Below are positions 41,678 to 50,605 of a stretch of 64,000 bases of DNA, one piece after another. The stretch covers positions 744,001 to 808,000 of the forward strand of contig NZ_CP114767.1 of NCBI RefSeq assembly GCF_027359925.1, written 5' to 3'. A program made the position numbers and the translations under genes. A model generated the notes under the pieces. The model searched no databases and was not told where the DNA came from. It worked only from the letters and a program-made list of their open reading frames with translations. The stretch comes from Hymenobacter canadensis (GTDB lineage: Bacteria; Bacteroidota; Bacteroidia; Cytophagales; Hymenobacteraceae). Position 1 is the first letter of the stretch. Each line of letters begins with the position of its first letter.

Positions 41678-43000
41678 CTACAGGCTGTGCGCTTCGCGCA
41701 TGGCTTCGCGGCAGGCCGTGAGGTAGTGGTCCACCAGCTCGTCGGTAATGGCGGTGCTCACGAACAGGGCCTCGTATTGGGCCGGGGCCAGGTAGATGCC
41801 GCGGTGCAGCATGCCCTGGAAGTAGCGGCCGAAAGCCTCGGTGTCGGAGGTTTTGGCGTCTTCGAGGTTGACAACGGGCTTATCAGTGAAGAACACGCTG
41901 AACATCGAGCCCACCTGGTTCACGGTGTAGTTGAGGCCCAGCTCGGCGCATATCTGGCGGGTGCCGTCGGCGAGGCGGGTGGTGATGCGGTTCAGCTCGT
42001 CATAAAGCTCGGGGTGCTGCTGCAGATAGGTGAGCTGGGCAATGCCGGCGGCGGTGGCAATGGGGTTGCCGGAAAGCGTGCCGGCCTGGTAGACCTTGCC
42101 GGCCGGCGCTACCTGATCCATAATGTCCTGGCGGCCACCGTAGGCGCCCACGGGCATGCCGCCGCCGATAATTTTGCCCAGCGTCGTCATGTCGGGCGTG
42201 ATGCCGTAGAGCTCCTGCGCGCCGCCGCGGGCCAGGCGGAAGCCGGTCATTACCTCATCAAAAATGAGCACGATGCCGTGCTGCGTGCACAACTCGCGCA
42301 GCCCCTGCAGGTAGCCTTCGGCAGGCACCACGAGGCCCATATTGCCCACCACGGGCTCCAGAATCAAAGCCGCTATCTGTCCGTCGTTGGCGGCAATGGC
42401 CTGCTCCACGGCGGCAAGGTCGTTGTAGGGTACCGTGAGGGTGTCCTGGGCGACGCCGGGCGTCACGCCGGGCGAGTCGGGGGTGCCCAGGGTGAGGGCG
42501 CCCGAGCCGGCTGCAATCAGGAACGAGTCGCCGTGGCCGTGGTAGCAGCCTTCGAACTTGAGAATCTTGGTGCGGCCCGTGTAGCCGCGGGCCACCCGAA
42601 TGGCCGACATCGTGGCCTCAGTGCCGGAGTTTACCAGCCGTACTTTCTCGATGCTGGGCACCATCTGCTTGATGAGCTCGGCCATTTCCACCTCGCGGCG
42701 GGTAGGGGCCCCAAACGAAAGTGAGTTGCCGATGGCCCCTTGCACAGCGTCCAGCACAATCTGCGGCGCGTGGCCCAGAATCATCGGCCCCCAGGAGTTG
42801 ATGAAGTCCAGGTAGCGGTTGCCGTCGACATCGGTAAGCCAAGCGCCCTGCGCCGACTGCATGAAGACGGGATGCCCGCCCACGGCCCGGAAGGCCCGCA
42901 CCGGCGAGTTGACGCCGCCGGGAATGTGGTTTTTGGCGCGCGTAAACAGCGCATCGGAAGTGGAAAGGTTGAGAGCGGGGGTGAGGGTCTGCTGTGACAT
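41678..43000 (-). CDS. hemL: Glutamate-1-semialdehyde 2,1-aminomutase
   Basis: 440 residues from MSQQTLTPALNLSTSDALF; an earlier in-frame ATG at 43051 lies in the palindromic spacer and is not used. PLP-dependent class III aminotransferase fold: NSGTEATMSAIRVARG, FEGCYHGHGDSFLIAAGSG, LIFDEVMTGFR, PLP Lys in TTLGKIIGGGMPVGAYGG, and AGTLSGNPIATAA. It makes 5-aminolevulinate, the first haem/tetrapyrrole precursor of the C5 pathway; the partner hemA is not in the window. Confidence 0.97.
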   Translation of the reverse strand: MSQQTLTPALNLSTSDALFTRAKNHIPGGVNSPVRAFRAVGGHPVFMQSAQGAWLTDVDGNRYLDFINSWGPMILGHAPQIVLDAVQGAIGNSLSFGAPTRREVEMAELIKQMVPSIEKVRLVNSGTEATMSAIRVARGYTGRTKILKFEGCYHGHGDSFLIAAGSGALTLGTPDSPGVTPGVAQDTLTVPYNDLAAVEQAIAANDGQIAALILEPVVGNMGLVVPAEGYLQGLRELCTQHGIVLIFDEVMTGFRLARGGAQELYGITPDMTTLGKIIGGGMPVGAYGGRQDIMDQVAPAGKVYQAGTLSGNPIATAAGIAQLTYLQQHPELYDELNRITTRLADGTRQICAELGLNYTVNQVGSMFSVFFTDKPVVNLEDAKTSDTEAFGRYFQGMLHRGIYLAPAQYEALFVSTAITDELVDHYLTACREAMREAHSL

Positions 43001-43010
43001 GAGGAGTATG

Positions 43011-43118
43011 TAGCACCAAGCTCCAGCTTGGTGAGTCGTTGCTGTGGTCAAACGATACCTTAATGTAATGCGCCAGCCGGCTCGTTCGACGATGCACCGA
43101 GCTGGAGCTTGGTGTTAC
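43011..43118. repeat. Palindromic repeat (CTCCAGCTTGGTG type)
   Basis: ACCAAGCTCCAGCTTGGTG at the left and CACCGAGCTGGAGCTTGGTG at the right; each end is itself a short palindrome. It lies between hemL and the upstream gene, both minus. Confidence 0.65.
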
Positions 43119-43121
43119 AAC

Positions 43122-45068
43122 CTACCGGATACCCACGGGGTTTAGCACTTCCACTTCCAGGCGCTCCAGCTTGGTGATGGGTACGTACTGGTTGTCGTGG
43201 GTGCCGCCGGGGTAGCCGATGCCCTGGAACACCGCGCCCGAAACCGGGCCGCTGGCCGCCAGGTTCTGCTGGAAGGCCGGGCCATACTGGTGCAGCTGCG
43301 AGCCGAAGTAGTAGAGCAGCTCGAAGCCAGTGAAGGCAAACACCGACGGCGGCAGCTTCTGGCGCTGCAGGTACAACTGCCGGAAGCGGCGCACGCCGGG
43401 GTTGGTGCGGTCCAGAAACTTGGAATGCACGAAGTACACGTCGCGGGCGTCCAGCTGGTAGAGGCCCACGCGGCTGTTGTCGAGCCAGGAGGCGTAGGTG
43501 ATAAGCGGCACGCGGGCTTCTTGCGCTTTCATTATCCCAAACGTGTACGGGCCCGCCTTTTTGGCGTCGGAAGCCACCACCAGGTGCCCTACGGATTTCA
43601 GATCCAGCCCGGCAAATCCGGTGCTGAGCGACTCGTCCACGTCGGAGTTGATGCGGCGCAGCTGCAGCACGCGGCCCCCCAGCGCCTCGTAAGCCTGCTT
43701 GTAGGCCAGGCCGAAGGCGGTTTCGTCCTTGGTGTCTTCGTGGAGCACCACGGCCGTGCGCGGGCCCCCGAGGCGGGTGAAGGCAAACTGAGCCGCCTGC
43801 CGGGCTTGGGTGGCGGTGCTGGGCTCGTAGAGGTAGTGCCACGGGTTGTCCAGCACCAAATCGGCATCCTGCGACAAGGGGTTGACGCACAGAATCTGGC
43901 GCTGCTGGGCGTAGCGGGCCAGAATCCGGGCGCCCGACTTGTACACCGGCCCGATGAGCATGTCCATGCCGGCCAGTTCGGGCAGGGCCAGCACCTGCTT
44001 GAGCTGCAGCGTATCGGCGCCGGTATCGTAGGCAAACAGCTGCACCGGCCGGCCTTCACGCTGCAGCGAGTCCTGGGCCAGGCGCAGGCCGGCGTAGAGG
44101 TCCGTCACGAACTGGTTTTTGCGGCGGGTTTCCCAGCTCGGGTCGTTGAACTCGAAGGGCAGCAGCACGCCAATGTTGTAGGTGCTTTTGCGCTGGGCCT
44201 GGGGGCGGGGCGTATAGCGGGTGCGGTCCAGGGCAAACTGCGTAATGAGCTGGTCGAGCTGCGGCTTGTCGGCATCGGTGTACCAGCCGCCGTTGGCTAG
44301 CTTGCCTGCGTAGGCGCGGCCCAGCGCGGCTTCCTGCGGATAGGTTTGCAGCAGTTTCTGGAAGGCTGGCTTGTCTTTGATGCGCGGCAGGTACACAGCC
44401 TTCATGTTCTCGCGCTCTGTGGTAAGGCGGTCAGGCGGCAGCTGGGCCAGCACGCGCAGGGCATTGTCGAAGTCGCCCTGCTCAAACGACACCTGGCCCT
44501 GCAAAAAGAAGGCTTCCGGTAGATTAGGCCACTGCGGATACTCACTGCGCAGCAGATTCAGCATTTGCTCAGCTTCGGGCCACTTAGTCGCTTTGGCGGC
44601 AGCCACGGCGTAGAGATAAGCCGCTTCCGGAGCCCGGCCGAACTTGTTGCCGGGGGCCGTGAGGGGCTCCAGCTCCTGCAGGGCCAGGTCGTAGCGGGCC
44701 TGGCCGATGAGGGTTTTGCCGTTTTTGTAGCGCGTGTTGAAGTCCGTGGAGCCCAGGTTGGCGGGCAGGGGCGGGCCCTGCGGCCGGGGTGGGGCCGGCG
44801 TAACGGGTTTGGCAGCCGGGGCCATTACTTTAGCTGCGGGCGTGGCGGCTTTGGCGGGCGTAGTGGTGGCAGCAGCCGGCTTGGTGGCCGGAGTGGGCGT
44901 TTTGCCGGCAGCAGTAACACCTGCCTTGGCTGGCGCTTTGGCAGGCGGCGTAGCAGGCCGGGCAGACGGGGTGGTGGCAGGACGAGCCGGCTGCTGGGCC
45001 AGCGCCGGGCCCACCAGGGCCAGGCCGGTGCTCAGGCAAGCCAACCGAAGAGCAAAAAGATACCGCAT
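43122..45068 (-). CDS. Periplasmic protein with TPR-like and periplasmic-binding (PBP1) domains
   Basis: 648 residues from MRYLFALRLACLS, a signal peptide. N-terminal Ala/Pro/Lys-rich linker (about 26-110), a helical TPR-like region (about 130-290: YKNGKTLIGQARYDLALQEL), and a type-1 periplasmic-binding fold (about 295-640: YNIGVLLPFEFNDPS, MDMLIGPVYKSGARILARYA, GGPRTAVVLHEDTKDETAFGLAY, PLITYASWLDNSR). This combination resembles PBP-activator LpoA-like or LysM/PBP1 proteins of Bacteroidota. A promoter box is at 45132-45139. In many relatives it is close to hemL and guaA. Confidence 0.85.
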   Translation of the reverse strand: MRYLFALRLACLSTGLALVGPALAQQPARPATTPSARPATPPAKAPAKAGVTAAGKTPTPATKPAAATTTPAKAATPAAKVMAPAAKPVTPAPPRPQGPPLPANLGSTDFNTRYKNGKTLIGQARYDLALQELEPLTAPGNKFGRAPEAAYLYAVAAAKATKWPEAEQMLNLLRSEYPQWPNLPEAFFLQGQVSFEQGDFDNALRVLAQLPPDRLTTERENMKAVYLPRIKDKPAFQKLLQTYPQEAALGRAYAGKLANGGWYTDADKPQLDQLITQFALDRTRYTPRPQAQRKSTYNIGVLLPFEFNDPSWETRRKNQFVTDLYAGLRLAQDSLQREGRPVQLFAYDTGADTLQLKQVLALPELAGMDMLIGPVYKSGARILARYAQQRQILCVNPLSQDADLVLDNPWHYLYEPSTATQARQAAQFAFTRLGGPRTAVVLHEDTKDETAFGLAYKQAYEALGGRVLQLRRINSDVDESLSTGFAGLDLKSVGHLVVASDAKKAGPYTFGIMKAQEARVPLITYASWLDNSRVGLYQLDARDVYFVHSKFLDRTNPGVRRFRQLYLQRQKLPPSVFAFTGFELLYYFGSQLHQYGPAFQQNLAASGPVSGAVFQGIGYPGGTHDNQYVPITKLERLEVEVLNPVGIR

Positions 45069-45131
45069 GGCAGAGAAGCCAGAAGTGAGAGGCGGGAGAG
45101 AGGAACAACAGGCAGGCCGAAACCCACGCCG

Positions 45132-45139
45132 CAAAGGTA
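45132..45139 (-). promoter_or_regulatory. Promoter box TACCTTTG of PBP1-fold gene
   Basis: Exact TAnnTTTG on the minus strand, about 64 nt upstream of the start at 45068. Confidence 0.6.
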
Positions 45140-45327
45140 CGCAGGAACGCCGGGGAAGATGTGGCGTGGCCGCCACGGCCCGTTGGCCGGGGCTGGCCGG
45201 GAGGCCCGGGGCCGCCTCACTCGAAACTCCGGTCGGCTGCCAGTTGTTGCTACCGGACCACTTCTTCTTTAATGCAAAGTTAAGCTCCATTTAATGCCCG
45301 TTTAAGGCGCTTCCCTTTTACCTGCTG

Positions 45328-45335
45328 TACCTTTG
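45328..45335 (+). promoter_or_regulatory. Promoter box TACCTTTG of ABC/HlyD/TolC operon
   Basis: Exact TAnnTTTG; the gene starts about 104 nt further on. Confidence 0.6.
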
Positions 45336-45438
45336 CGCCGCGCATGCATCAGCTGTCAGCCTCCGTCAAAGACGCTTACTTGCCGGGCTGTGCACGTCCT
45401 GCTCTCCACTCACACACTTATCTTCCCGACCTCCTGCC

Positions 45439-47169
45439 ATGGCAGATTCCTCCGCTTCTGCTCTCAGTCCCGGCCAGCGCCTGTGGCGCCTGCTGGTTTC
45501 CGAGCAGCGCGACATCACCTACTTATATGTGTACGCGGCCTTGGCCGGGTTCATCAATCTTTCACTGCCGCTGGGCGTGCAGTCCGTCATCGGCTTTGTA
45601 AGCAGCGGCGACGTCAGCACCTCGCTGGTGGTACTCATCAGCTTCATTGTGCTGGGTACGCTGCTGGTCGGCGGCCTGCAGGTAATGCAGGTGTATCTGG
45701 TTGAATTCATTCAGCAGCGCCTGTTTGCCCGCATCAGCATGGACTTTGCCGTGCGCCTGCCGCGGGTGCGCACCGAGAGCCTCGACGGCGAGTATCTGCC
45801 CGAGCTGATGAACCGCCTGCTTGATGCGCCCACGCTGCAAAAGGGCCTGGCCACCATTCTGATAGAGTTTTCGGCCGCCGCCCTGCAGATTCTGTTCGGC
45901 GTGATTCTGCTCTCGTTCTACCATCCCATCTTCATTGCCTTCGGGGTGCTGCTGGTGCTGCTGCTGGTGCTGATGCTGCGCGCTACCGGCCCCAAGGGCT
46001 TGAGCACCAGCCTGCAGGAATCGAAGTACAAGTACAAGGTGGTGGCCTGGCTGGAAGACGTGGCCCGCACCGTGCAAACCTTCCGGCACCCACCCCGGCA
46101 GGAGCTGGCCCTGGAGCGCACCGACAAGCTGGTGGAAGGCTACCTGCACGCCCGGCAGAGCCACTTCAAAGTTCTGCTCACGCAATACTGGGGTTTTGTG
46201 GTGTTCAAAACCCTGATTACGGCCGGCCTGCTCATCATCGGCTGCTGGCTGCTGATTGACCGCCAGATCAACATCGGGCAGTTTGTGGCCGCCGAAATCG
46301 TTATCATCCTTACCATTTCGGCCGTGGAAAAGGTGCTGCTGAAGCTGGATGTGGTGTACGACGCGCTGACCTCGCTCGATAAGATCGGGCACGTGCTGGA
46401 TCTGCCGGTGGTGAACGAGCGCGCGGGCACCAACCTGCCGCTGCCGGCCGTGCGCAACGGCCTGCAGGCTGAGCTGCACCACCTCGGCTACCAGTATCCG
46501 TACGGCCAGAAAGCCACGCTCCACGACATCACCCTCACCATTGAGCCCGGCAAGCACCTGGCGCTGGCCGGCTCCGATGGCTCCGGCAAAACCACGCTCC
46601 TGCGCATCATGGCCGGTTTGCTGACCGAATACACCGGCGTTATTGCCTACGACAGCCTGGCGCTGCAGGACCTCTCGCCGGAGTCGCTGGGGCAGCACGT
46701 CGGCGACAACATCTCGCATCAGCACCTGTTTGAGGGCAGCGTACTCGACAACCTTACGCTGGGGCAGACCGGCATCGGGCCCGAAGATGTGGCCTGGGTG
46801 CTGGATCTGGTAGGCCTGCGTGACAACGTGTACGCCCGGCCAATGGGCCTGAATACAGTGCTGGGCGCGGGCACTGCCCTGGCCGACAGCACTCGCCAGA
46901 AGCTGCTGCTGGCCCGCGCTCTGGTGCGCCGCCCGCGCCTGCTGCTGCTCGACGGCTTCCTGCCCGGCGTGGAGCCGGCCGAGCGCCTGCGGATTCTGCA
47001 CCTTGTGCTGGCGCCTAAGCACAACTGGACCATCGTGCTGGCTTCCAACGACCTGCGCGTCACGGCACTTCTTCCGCGCCTGGCAGTGTTGCACGAGGGG
47101 CGCCTAGTAGCCAACGGGACGTTTGAAAGCGTTTCGCAGCAGCCCGAAATACAGGCGCTGCTGGCCTGA
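45439..47169 (+). CDS. ABC transporter permease/ATPase of type I secretion type, degenerate ATPase motifs
   Basis: 576 residues: no N-terminal peptidase domain, six membrane segments (about 30-300), then an ATPase domain (about 345-560). Walker A is GSDGSGKTT, acceptable. The signature is LADSTRQ instead of LSGGQ; Walker B is LLLLDGF, with Gly where the catalytic Glu should be; the switch His is Asn (VLASNDLR). It probably binds ATP but hydrolyses it poorly unless another subunit helps. The HlyD and TolC genes follow and overlap or nearly overlap, so it is part of a three-gene secretion operon. Confidence 0.93.
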   Translation: MADSSASALSPGQRLWRLLVSEQRDITYLYVYAALAGFINLSLPLGVQSVIGFVSSGDVSTSLVVLISFIVLGTLLVGGLQVMQVYLVEFIQQRLFARISMDFAVRLPRVRTESLDGEYLPELMNRLLDAPTLQKGLATILIEFSAAALQILFGVILLSFYHPIFIAFGVLLVLLLVLMLRATGPKGLSTSLQESKYKYKVVAWLEDVARTVQTFRHPPRQELALERTDKLVEGYLHARQSHFKVLLTQYWGFVVFKTLITAGLLIIGCWLLIDRQINIGQFVAAEIVIILTISAVEKVLLKLDVVYDALTSLDKIGHVLDLPVVNERAGTNLPLPAVRNGLQAELHHLGYQYPYGQKATLHDITLTIEPGKHLALAGSDGSGKTTLLRIMAGLLTEYTGVIAYDSLALQDLSPESLGQHVGDNISHQHLFEGSVLDNLTLGQTGIGPEDVAWVLDLVGLRDNVYARPMGLNTVLGAGTALADSTRQKLLLARALVRRPRLLLLDGFLPGVEPAERLRILHLVLAPKHNWTIVLASNDLRVTALLPRLAVLHEGRLVANGTFESVSQQPEIQALLA

Positions 47170-47279
47170 GTGACAATGGTGTAATGGCTGCGTTGTTACC
47201 TAGCTGACCGTCCCGACATCGTCTGTGCACGGTCATCTCTTCAGCCAGCTGGCAATTCAACAATTAAGCAATTCAATAG

Positions 47280-48680
47280 ATGGCTTTTGCCGAAAATCCG
47301 CTTGCCGAAACCAACCCCCTGACCGGGCGCTTCCGCTCGTTTGCGCACGTGCAGACGCCCTCGGCGGGCCGCACGCTGGCCCGCTGGGCCGCCGGCCTGG
47401 GGTTGCTGGTGCTGCTGGCCGGCTTCCTGCCCTGGACCCAGAATATTCGTTCCACTGGCTCGCTTACCACCCTGCGCCCCCAGGACCGGCCCCAGACTGT
47501 ACCCAGCACCATTGCCGGCCGCATTGAGCGCTGGCGGGTGCGCGAAGGCCAGCGCGTGCGCAAAGGCGACACGCTGGTAGACATTGCCGAAGTCAAGGAA
47601 AAATACTTCGATCCGCAGCTGGTGCAGCGCACCGGCGAGCAGCTCAACGCGAAAATTGGCTCGCTCGGGGAAAACCGCCAGAAAGACCTGGCTCTGCAAA
47701 GCCAGCAGGTGGCCCTGCGCCAGTCGTTGCGCGTGAGCCTCGACAAGGCCCGCAATAAGGTAGAGCAGAGCCGCCTGAAGGTGAACTCCGACCAAGCCGA
47801 CCTGCGCGCTGCCCAGAACGATTTCACGATTGCCGAGCGCCAGCAGGAGCGTCAGGAAGCGCTGTATAAGCAGGGGCTGAAGTCGCTGACCGAGCTGGAA
47901 CAGCGCCGCCTGAAGTTCCAGGAAAGCACCGCCAAGCTGCAATCAGCCCAAAATAAGCTGGACGCCAGCCTCCAGGAGCTCACCAATTCGCAGCTGGAGC
48001 TGGCCTCGCTGAACGCTGAATACCAGGACAAACTGGCCAAGTCGGAATCCGACCGGCGCTCCGTGACGGCCTACCAGTTCGACACCGAAGGCCAGATTGC
48101 CAAGATGCGCAACGAGCTGGCCAACCTGAGCATCCGCTCCGGCTACTACCAGATTACGGCCCCCCAGGACGGCTACGTGGTGCGGGCGCTCAAGGAAGGC
48201 CTGGGCGAAATCGTGAAGGAAGGCGAGCCAATTTTGACGGTGATGCCGATTGCTCCCATGCTGGCGGCCGAGCTCTACGTGAAGCCCATGGATATTCCGC
48301 TGCTGAGCGTGGGCCGCAAGGTGCGGCTGCAGTTTGATGGCTGGCCGGCGCTGGTGTTCAGCGGCTGGCCGGGCACCAGCTTCGGCACGTTCGGCGGCGT
48401 AGTGGCCGTCATCGACAACATCGACTCGCAGGGCCAGTACCGCGTGCTCGTGACGCCCGACCCGGAGCAGGAAGCGTGGCCGCCGCCGCTGCGCGTGGGC
48501 TCCGGCGTGTATGGCTGGGCTTTGCTCGACGACGTGCCGATCTGGTATGAGCTGTGGCGGCAGGTGAACGGCTTCCCGCCTAATTTCGTGGGCAAGCCCG
48601 CCAAAGCCAAGGCCACGTACGGCAAACCCGACAAGGGAGGCAAAGCCGAGGCGTCCGCTGAAGAAGAGGAAGCCAAATGA
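47280..48680 (+). CDS. HlyD-family periplasmic adaptor
   Basis: 466 residues. Short cytoplasmic start, one membrane helix (LGLLVLLAGFLPWTQ, about 43-60), a lipoyl half-motif (IAGRIERWRVREGQRVRKGDTLVDI), a long coiled coil (about 130-280: VEQSRLKVNSDQADLRAAQNDF, LTELEQRRLKFQESTAKLQSAQ), the second lipoyl half (APQDGYVVRALKEGLGEIVKEGEPIL), and a beta-barrel. The C-terminus is Lys/Ala/Glu-rich. It bridges the ABC protein and TolC. Confidence 0.95.
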   Translation: MAFAENPLAETNPLTGRFRSFAHVQTPSAGRTLARWAAGLGLLVLLAGFLPWTQNIRSTGSLTTLRPQDRPQTVPSTIAGRIERWRVREGQRVRKGDTLVDIAEVKEKYFDPQLVQRTGEQLNAKIGSLGENRQKDLALQSQQVALRQSLRVSLDKARNKVEQSRLKVNSDQADLRAAQNDFTIAERQQERQEALYKQGLKSLTELEQRRLKFQESTAKLQSAQNKLDASLQELTNSQLELASLNAEYQDKLAKSESDRRSVTAYQFDTEGQIAKMRNELANLSIRSGYYQITAPQDGYVVRALKEGLGEIVKEGEPILTVMPIAPMLAAELYVKPMDIPLLSVGRKVRLQFDGWPALVFSGWPGTSFGTFGGVVAVIDNIDSQGQYRVLVTPDPEQEAWPPPLRVGSGVYGWALLDDVPIWYELWRQVNGFPPNFVGKPAKAKATYGKPDKGGKAEASAEEEEAK

Positions 48681-50227
48681 GCCAGCACCTGCATATGAAT
48701 CTTGCCCAATGGCGCCGGCAGGGGCGGTGGGCCCGCTGGGCAGCCCTGCCCGCGCTGCTGCTGGCCTTGCTGAGTGCGCCCGCGGCCGTGGGCCAGGTCC
48801 GGCCCACCCAGCCGGAGGTGATTAGCGCGCCCGCCCTGGTGGCCCGCCCGCTGCTGCTGCCCGATTCTGGCCGCGTCTTTGGCCTGAACGACCTGCTGAC
48901 TTACGTAGCGCTGCGCCACCCGGTGGCCCGGCAGGCCGGCCTGCTGCCTGAGCGCGCCCTGCAAGAAGTGCGCTACGCCCGCGGCCTTTTCGACCCTACC
49001 GCCACCAGCAAATATTACGGCAAAACCTTCAAGGGCCTGGAGTATTTTCACGACTGGGAAACCCAGCTACGGGTGCCGGTATGGTACGGGCTCGACGTGA
49101 AAGCCGGCTTCGACCGGGGCGTAGGCCCGTACATCAGCGGTGAAAACTACACTTCCCCGGCCGGCCTAAGCTACGTGGGCCTCTCGGTGCCGCTGGCGCA
49201 GGGCCTGCTGATTGATGAGCGGCGGGCCGCCGTGCGCCAGGCGCAGGCGCTGCAGGGTCTGGCGGAGGCTGAGCGCCGCTCGGCCCTCAACAAGCTGCTG
49301 CTGCAGGCCGCCAAGGACTATTGGGACTGGACCCTGAACTTCCGCCGCCGCGAGCTGCTGCGCCAGAACGCCGAGCTGGCCGACGTGCGCTTCCGGGCGG
49401 TGCGCGAGCGGGTACGTCTCGGCGACCTGGCCGCCATCGACTCGGTGGAGGCCCTCACGGAGCTGCAGAACCGCTTGGCGCTGCTCTCGCAGGCGCAGGT
49501 GCAATGGCAAAATGCCACCCTGCAGCTCAGCAACTACCTATGGGACGAGCAGCAGCAGCCCCGTGAGCTGCCCGCCGGGGTGCGCCCCCAGGTGCTGCCC
49601 GGCCCCACCGACTGGCGCCAGCTGCCGCCCGACTCGTTGGCGGCTCTCACGGCGCTGGCCCAGCAAATCCATCCGGAGCTGCTGAAAAGCCGCGCCAAGC
49701 TGGCCCAGCTGGGCATCGAGCGGCGCCTGCTTAGCAACAAGCTGCTGCCCAAGCTCAACGTCGATTACAACCTGCTGCAGGCCGGCCAGCCGTTCAACCC
49801 CGAAAAGACCGCCAGCCTGAGCAGCACCTACCTGACCAACAACTACAAGCTGGGCGTGAGCTTCGCCTATCCGCTGCTGTTGCGCCAAGAGCGGGCCAAG
49901 CTGCAGCTCAACCGGCTCAAGCTGCGCGAAACCGAGCTGGATCTGCAGCAGGACAGCCGCGAAATCCAGACCGGAGTGCGGGCGGTAGCCAACGAATGGG
50001 AAGCCCTGCGCGAGCAGCTGCGCCTGCAGGAACAGGTGGTGCAAAACGCCGGCCGCCTGCGCGACGGCGAGCAGATCCGCTTCGAAAACGGCGAAAGCTC
50101 GGTGTTCCTCATCAACGCCCGCGAAGCCAGCCTGGTGAGTGCCCGCGTGAAGCTGGCCGAGCTGCAAGCCAAATATGCCCAGACCCAGGCCACGCTGCGC
50201 TGGGCCGCCGGCGGAGTGGAGGAGTAA
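48677..50227 (+). CDS. TolC-family outer-membrane channel
   Basis: 516 residues with a signal peptide (ALPALLLALLSAPAAVGQ). It starts inside the stop of the HlyD gene (ATGA overlap), which shows translational coupling. TolC-like helical repeats are present (LLPERALQEVRYARGLFDP, LNKLLLQAAKDYWDWTLNFRRRELLRQNAEL, ELTEL...). Confidence 0.95.
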   Translation: MSQHLHMNLAQWRRQGRWARWAALPALLLALLSAPAAVGQVRPTQPEVISAPALVARPLLLPDSGRVFGLNDLLTYVALRHPVARQAGLLPERALQEVRYARGLFDPTATSKYYGKTFKGLEYFHDWETQLRVPVWYGLDVKAGFDRGVGPYISGENYTSPAGLSYVGLSVPLAQGLLIDERRAAVRQAQALQGLAEAERRSALNKLLLQAAKDYWDWTLNFRRRELLRQNAELADVRFRAVRERVRLGDLAAIDSVEALTELQNRLALLSQAQVQWQNATLQLSNYLWDEQQQPRELPAGVRPQVLPGPTDWRQLPPDSLAALTALAQQIHPELLKSRAKLAQLGIERRLLSNKLLPKLNVDYNLLQAGQPFNPEKTASLSSTYLTNNYKLGVSFAYPLLLRQERAKLQLNRLKLRETELDLQQDSREIQTGVRAVANEWEALREQLRLQEQVVQNAGRLRDGEQIRFENGESSVFLINAREASLVSARVKLAELQAKYAQTQATLRWAAGGVEE

Positions 50228-50234
50228 GCTCTGA

Positions 50235-50345
50235 GGCTATGGCGCGGGCTTCAGTCCGCAGCCCGTTTTTAGCGCGTAACATCTGTACCGTGTACCGTGC
50301 ACAGTGTGTTCAGGCTACGGACTAAAGTCCGTGCCACAGCCACGG
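50235..50345. repeat. Palindromic repeat (GACTTCAGTCCG type)
   Basis: Left arm GCTATGGCGCGGGCTTCAGT and right arm ACGGACTAAAGTCCGTGCCA are related inverted repeats, with a smaller TACCGTGTACCGTGCAC repeat in the loop. It lies right after tolC. Confidence 0.65.
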
Positions 50346-50407
50346 CCACTTGCCGGAACAGAGCGGCGGCTGTGCGTGTTAAGGCCCTAGCACCAACTTT
50401 CACCGTC

Positions 50408-50545
50408 ATGGGTCTGCTTCCGGAAATCAAGCGCCGCCCGCGCCTGCACAACGACACCTCCCGCGAATCCGCTAAATGGGGCTGGTATATCATGGTCATC
50501 TTCGTGGTGGCGTGGTTCGTCTATTCGTTATGGTTCGATAAGTAA
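50408..50545 (+). CDS. Small single-pass membrane protein, unknown
   Basis: 45 residues from ATG 50408: a charged N-terminus (MGLLPEIKRRPRLHNDTSRES) and one membrane helix (WGWYIMVIFVVAWFVYSLW). It lies 180 bp after tolC with a palindrome between. It could be an accessory of the secretion operon or independent. Confidence 0.5.
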   Translation: MGLLPEIKRRPRLHNDTSRESAKWGWYIMVIFVVAWFVYSLWFDK

Positions 50546-50605
50546 GCCAGGCAATACCGGGCGCGGCTGGTCGTTTCCAAGCCCGGAATTTCCGTACTTG
50601 TAGCT

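Larger units (their letters stand above)
45069..45438. other. Divergent promoter region, very GC-rich
   Basis: Between the PBP1-fold gene (minus) and the ABC operon (plus). It has TACCTTTG boxes on both strands (45132-45139 minus, 45328-45335 plus). The sequence between them (45140-45260) is GC-rich, and no gene is supported. Confidence 0.5.
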
